A stretch of 38,092 nt of DNA from an uncultured Methanobrevibacter sp. (GCA_902796575.1 CADBPS010000052.1:1-38092); one strand, 5' to 3'; counted from the first letter of the stretch, positions 18,470 through 27,756 are shown. Made by a program: numbers and translations. Notes: a model not told the origin generated them from the letters alone.

Positions 18470-18483
18470 ATGATTCATATTAA
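18389..18483 (+). pseudogene. Frameshifted mini-gene (possible remnant)
   Basis: From ATG 18389 the frame reads MEKIIDITANGKLMLLF. At the run of seven T (18435-18441) the other frame continues as FDEKTINLKRDDSY to a TAA at 18481-18483. The two parts read as one plausible 30-residue peptide if one or two bases are gained or lost in the T run. It overlaps the start of the next gene by 14 bases. It could be a decayed leader gene or chance. Evidence is weak. Confidence 0.25.
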
Positions 18484-19063
18484 CTCACAGGAAATAAGAT
18501 ATTTTTACCGAAATATTGTCAAAAGTGGTAATGTATATCGTATTAAATATAATAATAAGGACTATGGTGAGTTTAAAAAGTTATCTGATGCATTATATGA
18601 AAGAGATGCATTGTTCTATTGTAATTTTGATTATGATTTGCTTGTAGAATGCGATTTGGAAAACAAATATGAAGGAATCGTACTTCCCCCATTTCCAAAA
18701 AAACGATCAAAAGGCAGAATCAAAGGCGTTAAAATAAATAAAAAAGAAAGGGAAGGGGAAATTCTTTTTAATCATAAAAAAAAGAGATTTTATATTCAAA
18801 AAGGGGAAAAAATTTTCGGGTATTATCAGTCAATGACTGAAGCATTTTACTACAAGAAACTGCTGATGGCAAATGACTGGGATGAAAATGCCCTTAAGAA
18901 TAAAATAAGCTTAAGAATTGACATTAATAAAAAATTAGACTTAACTAAAGAATACGAAGTAAAACTAAATTACTGTCCAAAATGTAAAAGCAAATTAAAA
19001 ATAGACGAAGAAGAATGCCCTTCATGCGGAATTAATATTAAAGAATACTTATATTCCAATTAA
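18470..19063 (+). CDS. Protein with two AP2-like modules and a C-terminal zinc ribbon
   Basis: A 197-residue basic protein. Residues 15-60 (NVYRIKYNNKDYGEFKKLSD, then ALYERDALFYCNFDYDLL) and 100-145 (KRFYIQKGEKIFGYYQSM, then TEAFYYKKLLMANDWDENAL) look like two copies of one module: three short strands with a central Y/F-G-x-[FY], then a helix and a Trp/Phe-Asp. This resembles the AP2-like DNA-binding fold found in integrases. A lysine-rich linker (PPFPKKRSKGRIKG) joins them. The end is a zinc ribbon CPKCKSKLKIDEEECPSCG. Nucleic-acid binding is therefore likely but not shown. The start ATG has no clear ribosome site. Confidence 0.65.
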   Translation: MIHINSQEIRYFYRNIVKSGNVYRIKYNNKDYGEFKKLSDALYERDALFYCNFDYDLLVECDLENKYEGIVLPPFPKKRSKGRIKGVKINKKEREGEILFNHKKKRFYIQKGEKIFGYYQSMTEAFYYKKLLMANDWDENALKNKISLRIDINKKLDLTKEYEVKLNYCPKCKSKLKIDEEECPSCGINIKEYLYSN

Positions 19064-19078
19064 AAAGAAAAGATTAAT

Positions 19079-19098
19079 GAAGAGACTGATTACTCTTC
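19079..19098 (-). terminator. Hairpin and T-rich tail after carB
   Basis: GAAGAG and CTCTTC are inverted copies around eight bases and cover the end of carB. Reading leftward, T-rich sequence (ATCTTTTCTTTTTAATT) follows directly. This is a plausible stop for the carAB transcript. Confidence 0.45.
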
Positions 19099-22000
19099 AC
19101 CAACATATTCATTTAATGATTTAACTTCAATTTTATTATTCTGAACTGCTTCTATTGCATTTAAAGCTGCTCTTGCACCGGCCAATGTAGTAACATAAGG
19201 AATACCCAATTCAATAGCTAATCTTCTGATAATATAACCGTCCAACGCAGACTGTTTACCTTCGGAAGTGTTGATAATAAGATCTATTTCCTTATTCAAT
19301 ATGGAGTCACGGATGTTTGGTGATCCTTGAGAAACTTTTTTGACCTTTTGAACTGTATCCAAACCTGTAGAATCAGCAGTACCTGGTGTTGCTACCAGTT
19401 CAAATCCTAAATTAGCTGCTTTTTCAGCTATTGGCCTTATTTTTTTCTTGTCATCTTCTTTGACACTAATGAAAATTTTTCCTTTTTTCGGCAAGTCCAT
19501 ACCTGCTGAAAGCTGTGATTTATAAAATGCCATACCGAAATTTTCAGCTATTCCTATACTTTCACCGGTAGATTTCATTTCAGGACCTAAAACAGTGTCA
19601 GATTCTGTTAATTTCAGGAATGGGAATACTGATTCTTTAACTGCAACATGTTCAATTTTAATTTCTTTTGTTAAGCCAAAGTCTTTTAATTTGGCACCGT
19701 TCATTATCCATGTAGCAACTTTAGCTAGGGGAACTCCAATGGCTTTACTTACAAATGGAACAGTTCTACTTGCACGTGGATTTGCTTCTATGATGTAAAC
19801 CATTTCTTCATCAAGTTTAACTGCATACTGAATATTCATTAATCCTTTAACATCCAATTCCAATGCCAATTTTGTGGAGTTTTCGCGGATAGTATCTAAA
19901 ATATGTTCAGGAATAGTCTGTGGAGGTATTACACAGGCAGAGTCTCCTGAATGAACACCAGCTTCCTCAATATGCTCCATAATTCCTGCAATGAACACTG
20001 TTTCACCATCACATAGAATGTCAACATCCAGTTCAATTGCATCTTCAAGGAATTTATCGACGAGAATTGGGTGTTCAGGTGAAACCTTAACTGCTTCTTT
20101 CATATATTCCTCAAGTTCATTGTTGTCATAGACAATTTCCATTGCTCTTCCACCAATTACGTATGAAGGACGTACAAGAACAGGGAATGTAATTTTTTCT
20201 GCTATTTCACGTGCCTCATCAAATGAATTGGCAGTACCGTATGGAGCCTGATGAATATGAAGTTTTTCAAGAAGTTCTGCAAACAATTCTCTGTCTTCAA
20301 CGCGGTCAATACTTTCATAAGGCGTTCCTAATATTTTAACGCCTGCATTAGCTAGAGGAACTGCAAGATTAATTGATGTCTGACCACCGAACTGTACGAT
20401 AACACCATCAGGTTTTTCCTGGTTAATAACACCCATTACATCTTCAAATGTGATTGGTTCAAAGAATAATTTATCTGAAATGTCATAATCAGTACTTACG
20501 GTTTCAGGGTTGTTGTTAATCAGAATTGTTTCTATTCCATCGTCCTTTAATGCAAGTGATGAGTGAACACAACAGTAGTCAAATTCAATACCCTGACCTA
20601 TTCTAATCGGACCTGCACCTAGAATAACAACTTTTTTCCTTGTGGTTGATGTTAATTCATTACCGATATCATAGCTGCTGTAGTAGTAAGGAGTTTTAGC
20701 TTCAAATTCAGCAGCACATGTATCAACCATTTTATATGACTGATTTATATTGTATCTTGAAAGCAGGTTTCTGATATATTCTTCAGTCTGCCCGGACAAT
20801 CTGGCCAGTCTTTTATTGGAACATCCAATCTGTTTGGCCTTCCTTAAATAATACTCATCATTCAGTTTTTCTGCAGTAACATCATTTTCAAAGTCAATTA
20901 TATTCTTGATTTTGTAAAGGAAGAATTTATCAATATTAGTTAATTTTTGAATCTTATCCAGGTCCATTCCATCTTTAATAGCTGAATAAATCTGGAAATA
21001 AATAATATCTGTTGGATTTGCCAGATCTTCTTCAGTATATTCAACATATTCAAATCCGTCAAAGCCCATATCGAGTGATCTGAGTGCTTTTTGAAATGCT
21101 TCTTCAAAAGTTCTTCCGATTGCCATTACTTCACCAGTTGCTTTCATCTGAACTCCGACTTCACGGCTGATTCCTTTGAATTTGTCAAATGGCCATCTCG
21201 GAATCTTAACAACTACATAGTCAATAGCAGGTTCAAATGATGCAGGTGTTTCCTTGGTAATGTCATTTTTAATTTCATCCAAAGTCATTCCTAAAGCTAT
21301 TTTAGATGATATTTTTGCAATAGGATAACCTGTTGCTTTTGATGCTAATGCACTGCTTCTGGATACACGAGGATTTACTTCAATAACTTTGTACTCATCA
21401 GTTTCCGGATTAAGTGCAAATTGAATATTACATCCTCCCCGGATACCTAATGCTCTGATGATTTTGATTGATGCATCCCTCATGGCCTGAATTGTCTCAT
21501 CACAGAGGTTCTGGATTGGTGCTACAACAACACTGTCTCCCGTATGGATTCCCATAGGGTCGACATTTTCCATTGTACACACAATAATACATGTGTCTTC
21601 CTTATCACGCATAACTTCAAATTCTATTTCTTTCCATCCTAAAACAGACTCATCGATAAGAACCTGATTAATAAAACTCATATCCAGTCCGTGATTTGCA
21701 ATTTCTATTAATTCTTCTTTATTGTGTGCTACTCCACCACCAGTTCCACCTAATGTGAATGCCGGTCTTACAATAACCGGATAGCCAATATCTTCTACAG
21801 CTTCAAGTGCTTCTTCAACACTTTCAACTGCCTGACATTTTGGAATTTCCTCATTAATTTCTTCCATTAAATTAGCAAATAAGTCTCTGTCTTCAACATC
21901 TTTAATCGTTTGAACATCAGAACCTAAAACTTTAATTTCATCCAATAATCCTAAATCTCCAAGACCTGTTGCTATATTCAATCCGGTTTGTCCTCCCATA

Positions 22001-22266
22001 GTTGGTAAAATAGCGTCAATTTCCTCTTCTTTAATAATTTTAGCAACAATTTCCGGAGTTAATGGTTCTGTATAAACAGTATCTGCCATGTCAATGTCTG
22101 TTTGAATTGTAGCAGGATTACTATTAACCAATACTGTTTCAATACCTTCCTCTCTTAATGATTTACATGCTTGTGATCCAGAATAATCAAATTCTGCTGC
22201 TTGTCCAATTTGAATAGGACCAGAACCAATAATTAAAACTTTTTTAATATCTTTATCAACTGGCAT
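19090..22266 (-). CDS. carB: Carbamoyl-phosphate synthase large subunit
   Basis: Synthesises carbamoyl phosphate from bicarbonate, ammonia delivered by CarA, and two ATP, feeding arginine and pyrimidine synthesis. The protein is a full-length single chain of 1058 residues. It has two ATP-grasp halves, each opening with a matching preATP-grasp motif: KKVLIIGSGPIQIGQAAEFD at the start and KKVVILGAGPIRIGQGIEFD near residue 550. Conserved NPRVSRSSALASKATGYP and NPRASRTVPFVSKAIGVP lie in the two halves. The last 130 residues are the MGS-like allosteric domain. I place the start at ATG 22266, because GGGGAG lies seven bases before it; the in-frame ATG at 22281 sits before that site. carA ends 24 bases upstream. 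Confidence 0.97.
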   Translation of the reverse strand: MPVDKDIKKVLIIGSGPIQIGQAAEFDYSGSQACKSLREEGIETVLVNSNPATIQTDIDMADTVYTEPLTPEIVAKIIKEEEIDAILPTMGGQTGLNIATGLGDLGLLDEIKVLGSDVQTIKDVEDRDLFANLMEEINEEIPKCQAVESVEEALEAVEDIGYPVIVRPAFTLGGTGGGVAHNKEELIEIANHGLDMSFINQVLIDESVLGWKEIEFEVMRDKEDTCIIVCTMENVDPMGIHTGDSVVVAPIQNLCDETIQAMRDASIKIIRALGIRGGCNIQFALNPETDEYKVIEVNPRVSRSSALASKATGYPIAKISSKIALGMTLDEIKNDITKETPASFEPAIDYVVVKIPRWPFDKFKGISREVGVQMKATGEVMAIGRTFEEAFQKALRSLDMGFDGFEYVEYTEEDLANPTDIIYFQIYSAIKDGMDLDKIQKLTNIDKFFLYKIKNIIDFENDVTAEKLNDEYYLRKAKQIGCSNKRLARLSGQTEEYIRNLLSRYNINQSYKMVDTCAAEFEAKTPYYYSSYDIGNELTSTTRKKVVILGAGPIRIGQGIEFDYCCVHSSLALKDDGIETILINNNPETVSTDYDISDKLFFEPITFEDVMGVINQEKPDGVIVQFGGQTSINLAVPLANAGVKILGTPYESIDRVEDRELFAELLEKLHIHQAPYGTANSFDEAREIAEKITFPVLVRPSYVIGGRAMEIVYDNNELEEYMKEAVKVSPEHPILVDKFLEDAIELDVDILCDGETVFIAGIMEHIEEAGVHSGDSACVIPPQTIPEHILDTIRENSTKLALELDVKGLMNIQYAVKLDEEMVYIIEANPRASRTVPFVSKAIGVPLAKVATWIMNGAKLKDFGLTKEIKIEHVAVKESVFPFLKLTESDTVLGPEMKSTGESIGIAENFGMAFYKSQLSAGMDLPKKGKIFISVKEDDKKKIRPIAEKAANLGFELVATPGTADSTGLDTVQKVKKVSQGSPNIRDSILNKEIDLIINTSEGKQSALDGYIIRRLAIELGIPYVTTLAGARAALNAIEAVQNNKIEVKSLNEYVGEE

Positions 22267-22290
22267 AACAAAACTCCCCATTTAATCTTT

Positions 22291-23373
22291 TTAATAATCA
22301 TCCATCATTTGACTAAATTCATCAAAAATACTTCTCGTATCATTTGGACCAGGCCCTGCTTCAGGATGGTATTGTATACATTTAAGAGATAATTCTTTAT
22401 GAGAAATACCTTCAGGAGTGCCGTCATTTAAGTTAACTTGAGTTAAAAGCAAATCCGTTTCTTTTAATGATTCCTTATCAATAGTGAAACCATGATTTTG
22501 AGAAGTGATAAACACTTTACCTGTGTTTAAGTCTTTAACCGGCTGATTTTCACCACGGTGCCCGAATTTCATTTTATAAGATTTAGCCCCGAAGGATTTG
22601 GCAATCAGCTGCTGACCCATACAAATTCCAAAAATAGGCAATCTGTTGGAAAGTATTTTCATTGTTTCAATGGTTTCAAAAACTCTATCAGGATTTCCGG
22701 GACCTGAAGTAATCATCAAACCGTTTGGAGAATAATCCAGAATGGTTTTATAGTTGGTGTCATATGGGAACAAAACAACACCAATTCCCCTTTCCAAAAA
22801 TGAATTAATAATATTTCTTTTAACACCACAGTCAATTAAAGCAACCTTCTTGTCGGCATCTTCATTAAAAACTTTTATTTCTTTTGTTGAAACTTTAGGA
22901 ACTACATCTATGTCTTCAATACTTGGTTGTGACCTAGCCATTTCTATTAATTCGTCATCACCAATATCTTGTGTTGTAATAGCTGCTTTTAGGGAACCTC
23001 TCTCACGAATTTTTAAGGTTAAATCACGAGTATCAACACCACTAAGTCCAGGAGTCTTAAATTCCTTTAAAAATTCATCCAAAGTCTTTTGAGGTCCAAA
23101 ATTAGATAAATTACGGCAGACCTCACGACAGACAAAACCTTCAACCTGAATTTTATCAGATTGATACCATTTTTCACTTACTCCATGATTACCTTCCAAT
23201 GGGTAAGTGGACATTAATATTTCACCTTTAAAAGAAGGATCAGTTAAGGATTCAGTATAACCACCCATACCTGTTGAAAAAACAAGTTCTCCTAATTTAG
23301 TGGTTTCATAACCAAATCCCTCACCTTTTATAACAGTACCATCTTCTAAAGCTAATTTAGCTATTTTTACCAT
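22291..23373 (-). CDS. carA: Carbamoyl-phosphate synthase small subunit
   Basis: Glutamine amidotransferase subunit that hydrolyses glutamine and passes ammonia to CarB. Residues 1-135 are the CarA N-terminal domain ([29 protein letters not shown]). Residues 170-355 are the class I amidotransferase domain, with [11 protein letters not shown], catalytic Cys in [20 protein letters not shown], and the His/Glu pair in [12 protein letters not shown]. The length (360) is normal. The ribosome site GGTGAT lies three bases before ATG 23373, and TATA-like AT-rich sequence is found about 25-50 bases upstream. It is first in the carA-carB operon. Confidence 0.97.
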   Translation of the reverse strand: MVKIAKLALEDGTVIKGEGFGYETTKLGELVFSTGMGGYTESLTDPSFKGEILMSTYPLEGNHGVSEKWYQSDKIQVEGFVCREVCRNLSNFGPQKTLDEFLKEFKTPGLSGVDTRDLTLKIRERGSLKAAITTQDIGDDELIEMARSQPSIEDIDVVPKVSTKEIKVFNEDADKKVALIDCGVKRNIINSFLERGIGVVLFPYDTNYKTILDYSPNGLMITSGPGNPDRVFETIETMKILSNRLPIFGICMGQQLIAKSFGAKSYKMKFGHRGENQPVKDLNTGKVFITSQNHGFTIDKESLKETDLLLTQVNLNDGTPEGISHKELSLKCIQYHPEAGPGPNDTRSIFDEFSQMMDDY

Positions 23374-23447
23374 TAAATCACCATATTAAAAAAAATATAC
23401 TTATCTTTAATATATATCTTTTCCAATATTATTAAAACTTTGTTTTC

Positions 23448-23454
23448 AAAAAAA
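23448..23454 (-). terminator. Oligo-T after the winged-helix gene
   Basis: Seven T on the minus strand begin four bases after the stop of the small regulator gene, a likely terminator that separates it from carA. Confidence 0.4.
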
Positions 23455-23457
23455 GCA

Positions 23458-23730
23458 CTACTCATCATCTAAATGTTCAGTGATTTTATAGCCTACATCG
23501 GTGAGTTTATACAATCTTCCTTTATGAACATTTGGTGTGGCACAAAATACTAGACCTTTCTTTCTCAAGTCAGCCAATAGATTAGAGGTATGATTTGTTC
23601 GAATGTTCAATTCAACACCAATTTCTTTAGGTGTCTTCAAGCCATAATCTAAAAATTTAATGATATTAGTCCTATGTTCAGATGCCTTGACATATGCTAA
23701 CAATTCCAAAAATTCTTCCCCATCATTCAT
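23458..23730 (-). CDS. Small winged-helix transcription regulator
   Basis: A 90-residue protein made almost wholly of one winged helix-turn-helix. Helix 1 is EHRTNIIKFLDYG, then TPKEIGVELNIRTNHTSNLLADLRKKGLV forms the helix-turn-helix and recognition helix, and the wing is FCATPNVHKGRLYKLTDVG. There is no ligand-binding domain and no cysteine pair as in metal sensors, so it would act as a dimer on DNA with an unknown signal. It lies upstream of carA in the same direction but is separated by an oligo-T and its own spacer. Regulation of carAB by it is possible, not shown. Confidence 0.85.
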   Translation of the reverse strand: MNDGEEFLELLAYVKASEHRTNIIKFLDYGLKTPKEIGVELNIRTNHTSNLLADLRKKGLVFCATPNVHKGRLYKLTDVGYKITEHLDDE

Positions 23731-23846
23731 ATGATATAAATTTTGTTATAAGTTAATGGTATGAATATATATGATATTCCACACAAATTACAAATTATTA
23801 GCAAACAGATAACACACATTAATCTATTTCGTCAAAGAGGGAAACA

Positions 23847-24230
23847 ATGAATCAGGACATGAAAAATGTATTGGATGACTTTAGGAAAATGAAAATAATG
23901 TACGATATTGAACGATATACATTAATATCAATTAAATTAAATCATCTTATAAAAAATTATGAAAATTTAATTAAACAAAGAGAAGAAATTCAAAGAGACT
24001 ACTTTGACATAATGAATGATATGGAAAATAATGACATTGAAATGAAAATAGATTACGAAAGGTGGAATAGAATAAGGTCAAATGAAAAAGATGAATGGAA
24101 TTTTGAATTAAATGAAATTACAAGTTTTAAATATGATATTGATGAAGCATTAAAACTTTTAAAAAACGGAGAAATTGAAAAAATATTGATTGAAGAAGAG
24201 GAAAGATTAACGGGAGATAAACTAAGTTAA
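23847..24230 (+). CDS. Hypothetical coiled-coil protein
   Basis: I do not recognise this 127-residue protein. It is highly charged and almost entirely helical, with long coiled-coil segments (IKLNHLIKNYENLIKQREEI, then IDEALKLLKNGEIEKILIEE). It has no signal peptide, membrane segment or cysteine motif. AGAGGGAAACA precedes the ATG and supplies a ribosome site. Its stop codon overlaps that of the convergent nadC gene by three bases. A structural or adaptor role is the most that can be suggested. Confidence 0.65.
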   Translation: MNQDMKNVLDDFRKMKIMYDIERYTLISIKLNHLIKNYENLIKQREEIQRDYFDIMNDMENNDIEMKIDYERWNRIRSNEKDEWNFELNEITSFKYDIDEALKLLKNGEIEKILIEEEERLTGDKLS

Positions 24231-25051
24231 CCCATTATTCTTAAACTGAAATCCAGACTTCTGGAAGAATGGGTTAATGCGCCGATTGAAATAATATCAA
24301 CACCCAAATCAACATAATCCCCAATATTATCTTCATTGATGCCGCCGGACACTTCAATTAATGAATTTTCCCTGATTTTCTCATCGGCCAGCTTATCTAA
24401 AACACTGCTAACCTGCGACGGATCCATATTGTCCAGCATTACAATATCAGCACCATTCCTGACACAGTCAACAGCATCATTTAATGATTCAACCTCAATT
24501 TCGATTTTTTTGGAGAAACTGGCATTTTTCTTAGCTTTTATAAGAGCGTCCAATGGAGTTCCAACAACTGCAATATGATTATCCTTAATTAAAAGCATGT
24601 CATCTAGGCAAAATCTGTGAGTATCTGCCCCGCCAATTTCTAAAGCCATTTTATCAAATTTACCAATAGCAGGCTGTGTTTTACGTGTTCCTGCAATTAT
24701 TACTTTACCTTCAACCAGATTCACATAATGATTGGCTGCACTGGCAACACCACTCATACGCATTAATATGTTCAAAGCTGAGCGTTCAATCAATAGAATA
24801 TCACGGGCATTGCCCCGAAGTGACATCAATACATCTCCTTTTTTGACTCTGGAAGCATCTTCCATATTCTTTAAAACTTCAACTCCACGGGATTCAAACA
24901 ACTCTTTAGAAATATTAATACCTGCTAAAATACCCTCATCCTTGGAAACAATCTCTGCATTAACTACTTTATCTGCATCGATTACGCTGTTAGATGTAAC
25001 ATCTCCAAAACCTTCATCCTCTTCTATTATATACTCAAGTATCCTCTTCAT
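24227..25051 (-). CDS. nadC: Nicotinate-nucleotide pyrophosphorylase (quinolinate phosphoribosyltransferase)
   Basis: Converts quinolinate and PRPP to nicotinate mononucleotide, the entry to NAD. Family marks are EDEGFGDVTSNSV at the N terminus, ERSALNILMRMSGVAS near residue 90, the PRPP/quinolinate-binding GTRKTQPAIGKFDKMALEIGG with ADTHRF near 130, IKDNHI, IEVESL, VMLDNM and VSGGINEDNI, ending with ISIGALTHS. All catalytic stretches are present. The start is ATG 25051, with GGGTGAT three bases before it; an earlier in-frame TTG at 25063 includes that site and is unlikely. It diverges from rnz. nadA lies about 1.7 kb away and makes its substrate. Confidence 0.96.
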   Translation of the reverse strand: MKRILEYIIEEDEGFGDVTSNSVIDADKVVNAEIVSKDEGILAGINISKELFESRGVEVLKNMEDASRVKKGDVLMSLRGNARDILLIERSALNILMRMSGVASAANHYVNLVEGKVIIAGTRKTQPAIGKFDKMALEIGGADTHRFCLDDMLLIKDNHIAVVGTPLDALIKAKKNASFSKKIEIEVESLNDAVDCVRNGADIVMLDNMDPSQVSSVLDKLADEKIRENSLIEVSGGINEDNIGDYVDLGVDIISIGALTHSSRSLDFSLRIMG

Positions 25052-25132
25052 CGAATCACCCAAAATAATATTTAATAACTGATAATAATCAAATATATAT
25101 TGTGTAATGTGATATAAAATAAGTGATTGAAT

Positions 25133-26041
25133 ATGGAAATTACATTTTTAGGAACCTCATCTGCAGTTCACTCTGCAACAAGAAGTCATCCTGCTATTAT
25201 AATGCAGGCTTTTGGAGAAACTATGTTGTTTGACTGTGGTGAAGGAACACAAAGACAACTGATTTATGCTAAAATAAGCCCAATGAAAATATCCAAGATT
25301 TTCATCAGTCACTACCATGGAGATCATATCCTGGGAATTCCCGGACTACTTCAGTCCATGAACTTCAGAGGACGGGAAAAAAAATTAACCGTATACGGGC
25401 CAAGAGGATTGGATGAATTAAAAAATGCAGTTTACAGCCTAAGCTTTCCGAATCTGGGTTTTCCTAATTTCAAATTCCCAATAGACTGGATTGAAATTGA
25501 AACAGGAACAGTTATCGAAGATAAAGATTACATTATTAAATCCCAAAAAGTTGATCATAACACAATATCTCTTGCCTATTCAATTGAAGAGATAAAAAAA
25601 CCAAGGTTTTTACGCCAAAATGCAATTGAATTAGGTGTTCCGGTAGGTCCGAAATTCGGAAAACTCCATAACGGAGAAGAAGTCGAAGTGGATGGCAGAA
25701 TAATTAAACCTGAACAGGTACTTGGACCTCCAAGAAAAGGACATAAAATAACCTATTCCGGAGACACAAGACGATGTGAGGAAATGATTCAATTTGCAAG
25801 GGATTCAACCGTACTAATCCATGAATCAACCTATGTAAAGGAAGATTATGATAAGGCAGATGAATATGCTCACTCAACATCCACAGATGCAGCAGAAATT
25901 GCTCTTCAGTCAAACTCCAAACAATTAATTTTAACACACTTCAGCACAAGATACACAGAATTTGAAGAATTGCTGGATGATGCGAAAAAAATTTTTAAAA
26001 ATACCATATTAGCAGAGGATTTAATGAAAGTGGAGTTATAA
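25133..26041 (+). CDS. rnz: Ribonuclease Z (tRNA 3' endonuclease)
   Basis: Zinc-dependent endonuclease that trims the 3' end of precursor tRNA. It begins MEITFLGTSSAVHSATRSH, with the catalytic metal motif FISHYHGDHILGIPG near residue 60. KFGKLHNGEEV is the family's flexible-arm region, and TYSGDTR, LIHESTY and LTHFSTRY give the remaining ligands. At 302 residues it is the short single-domain form normal in archaea. The start is ATG 25133, with GTGAT five bases before it. It is the first gene of rnz-mscS-nadA. Confidence 0.96.
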   Translation: MEITFLGTSSAVHSATRSHPAIIMQAFGETMLFDCGEGTQRQLIYAKISPMKISKIFISHYHGDHILGIPGLLQSMNFRGREKKLTVYGPRGLDELKNAVYSLSFPNLGFPNFKFPIDWIEIETGTVIEDKDYIIKSQKVDHNTISLAYSIEEIKKPRFLRQNAIELGVPVGPKFGKLHNGEEVEVDGRIIKPEQVLGPPRKGHKITYSGDTRRCEEMIQFARDSTVLIHESTYVKEDYDKADEYAHSTSTDAAEIALQSNSKQLILTHFSTRYTEFEELLDDAKKIFKNTILAEDLMKVEL

Positions 26042-26042
26042 T

Positions 26043-26774
26043 ATGTATCTGCCCCAAAATATGTTTGAAACATTCATCATAATACTGGTTGTAATTCTTT
26101 TAGCATCAGTAATTGTGCGAATAATAGCAGGTGCCCTAAATAAATTCGAACGATTTAAAGAAGATATGACCATTATTTATTTAATAAGAGATGTTGTCAG
26201 CTATGTAATCTATTTTATTTCCCTGATGATTATCCTTCAGCTATTCGGTATTAATCTCTACGGTACGCTGCTCAGTTTAGGTATTGTAGGTATTGCAGTG
26301 AGTCTTGCAGCGAAAGATTTAATATCAAATTTTCTGTCAGGAATACTGTTAATAATAAGTAAAAGCATCAAAGTCGGAGACACAATAGAAATAAATAAGA
26401 TAAAAGGAACTATAGAGGTCATACAACTTAGGACAACAACGATTAAAGATGATAATGGTGTAAGAATTACAGTACCAAATTCAACACTAACAAATAATCC
26501 CTTCAAATTGTATAAACCTCCTGAAAAATACCGGATTGATATAAATGCAGGCCTACCATTAAATATTGATTTGAATGATTTTAATAGTTATATTATTGAA
26601 AAAATAAATGAATTGGACGGGGTATTAACAGAACCTGAACCTAAAATTTTTGCACGAGAAATTACATTCGAGCAAACAAAAATAAAAATTTCCTTTTGGA
26701 TAAAAGAATTTAATAGTAAAGATGATTATAAATCAATAATTACTAACGAAATAAGATACTATATATGCCGGTGA
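26043..26774 (+). CDS. mscS: MscS-family mechanosensitive ion channel
   Basis: Small-conductance mechanosensitive channel that releases solutes on hypo-osmotic shock. Three hydrophobic segments cover residues 8-30, 48-70 and 73-108. The last is the pore helix GTLLSLGIVGIAVSLAAKDL with Gly/Ala packing, followed by FLSGILLIISKSIKVGDTIEI, the start of the beta domain, and VPNSTLTNNP. It ends near the usual short length at 243 residues. GGAG lies about ten bases before ATG. Its stop codon lies within the ribosome site of nadA, so the two genes are probably translationally coupled, though no functional link to NAD synthesis is known. Confidence 0.92.
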   Translation: MYLPQNMFETFIIILVVILLASVIVRIIAGALNKFERFKEDMTIIYLIRDVVSYVIYFISLMIILQLFGINLYGTLLSLGIVGIAVSLAAKDLISNFLSGILLIISKSIKVGDTIEINKIKGTIEVIQLRTTTIKDDNGVRITVPNSTLTNNPFKLYKPPEKYRIDINAGLPLNIDLNDFNSYIIEKINELDGVLTEPEPKIFAREITFEQTKIKISFWIKEFNSKDDYKSIITNEIRYYICR

Positions 26775-26779
26775 ATATT

Positions 26780-27697
26780 ATGAACAATTCCATTATAGAT
26801 GAAATAAAAAAGTTAAAAGAAGAAAAAAATGCAATCATATTGGCACATAATTATCAGCCAAAAGAAATTCAGGACATCGCTGATTTCTTAGGAGACTCAT
26901 TAGAGTTATGTATAAAAGCATCCGAAATTGAAGATAAAGATTTGGTGGTATTTTGCGGTGTTGATTTTATGGCGGAAACCGCACATATACTGAACCCTGA
27001 CAAAAAAATACTCATACCTGATATCGAAGCAGAATGTCCGATGGCACATATGCTGCCTGAAGAAGAATTATTGAAAGCTAAAGAAGAACATCCTGATGCA
27101 GGTGTAATTTTATATGTCAACAGTATTGCCGAAGCAAAACAGCACGCAGATACATTATGCACATCCGCTAATGCAGTGAAAATAGCTGAAAGTTTAAATC
27201 AAGACAAAATATTATTCGGACCGGATAACAATTTAGGAGCTCATGTACAGGAAAAAACAGATAAGGAAATTATTCCAGTGCCAAAAGGAGGACACTGTTA
27301 CGTTCATAAATTATTCCATGTTGAAGATGTTGAACTTAAACGGGAACAACATCCTAATGCAATCGTAATCTGCCATCCGGAATGTAATATGGATGTTCAG
27401 GAAGCATGTGATGAGGTTCTATCAACTGGAGGAATGTTAAAATTCATTGAAGAAAGTGAAAATGAAGAATTTGTAATAGGTACTGAAATCGATATGATTA
27501 CAAGAATAAATTCGGAAATTCCTGGAAAAAAACTATATCCTATGCTTGAAGGAGCAATATGTGAAACAATGAAACTTCATACCTTGGAAAAAGTAAGAGA
27601 TGCACTTAAAAATGAAGCTCCCGAAATTAAACTTCCAAGTGATATAGCCAGTAAATCATTGAAAGCAGTTCAGCATATGCTTGATGCATCAAATTAA
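26780..27697 (+). CDS. nadA: Quinolinate synthase
   Basis: Iron-sulfur enzyme that condenses iminoaspartate with dihydroxyacetone phosphate to quinolinate. The three cluster cysteines expected from the Thermotoga enzyme are visible: C86 in EAECPMAHML, C202 in CHPECN and C261 in EGAICETMK. Other family stretches are LAHNYQPKEIQDIADFLGDS, YVNS, TSANAV, FGPDNNLG and FVIGTEIDMI. I place the start at ATG 26780, since CGGTGA lies five bases before it; an upstream in-frame ATG at 26765 lies inside mscS and has no ribosome site. No nadB is seen, as expected in methanogens, where aspartate dehydrogenase can supply iminoaspartate. Confidence 0.96.
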   Translation: MNNSIIDEIKKLKEEKNAIILAHNYQPKEIQDIADFLGDSLELCIKASEIEDKDLVVFCGVDFMAETAHILNPDKKILIPDIEAECPMAHMLPEEELLKAKEEHPDAGVILYVNSIAEAKQHADTLCTSANAVKIAESLNQDKILFGPDNNLGAHVQEKTDKEIIPVPKGGHCYVHKLFHVEDVELKREQHPNAIVICHPECNMDVQEACDEVLSTGGMLKFIEESENEEFVIGTEIDMITRINSEIPGKKLYPMLEGAICETMKLHTLEKVRDALKNEAPEIKLPSDIASKSLKAVQHMLDASN

Positions 27698-27706
27698 TTA
27701 TTTCAA

Positions 27707-27756
27707 TTGAAGGTCCATTATATTGAGCACGGAACCTTCAAACATAACACCTTTTT
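27707..27756 (+). terminator. Hairpin and T tract after nadA
   Basis: TTGAAGGT (27707-27714) and ACCTTCAA (27734-27741) form a perfect 8-bp stem, extended by CC/GG around a one-base bulge. Six T follow at 27752-27757. It lies between nadA and the convergent zinc-ribbon gene. Confidence 0.5.
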
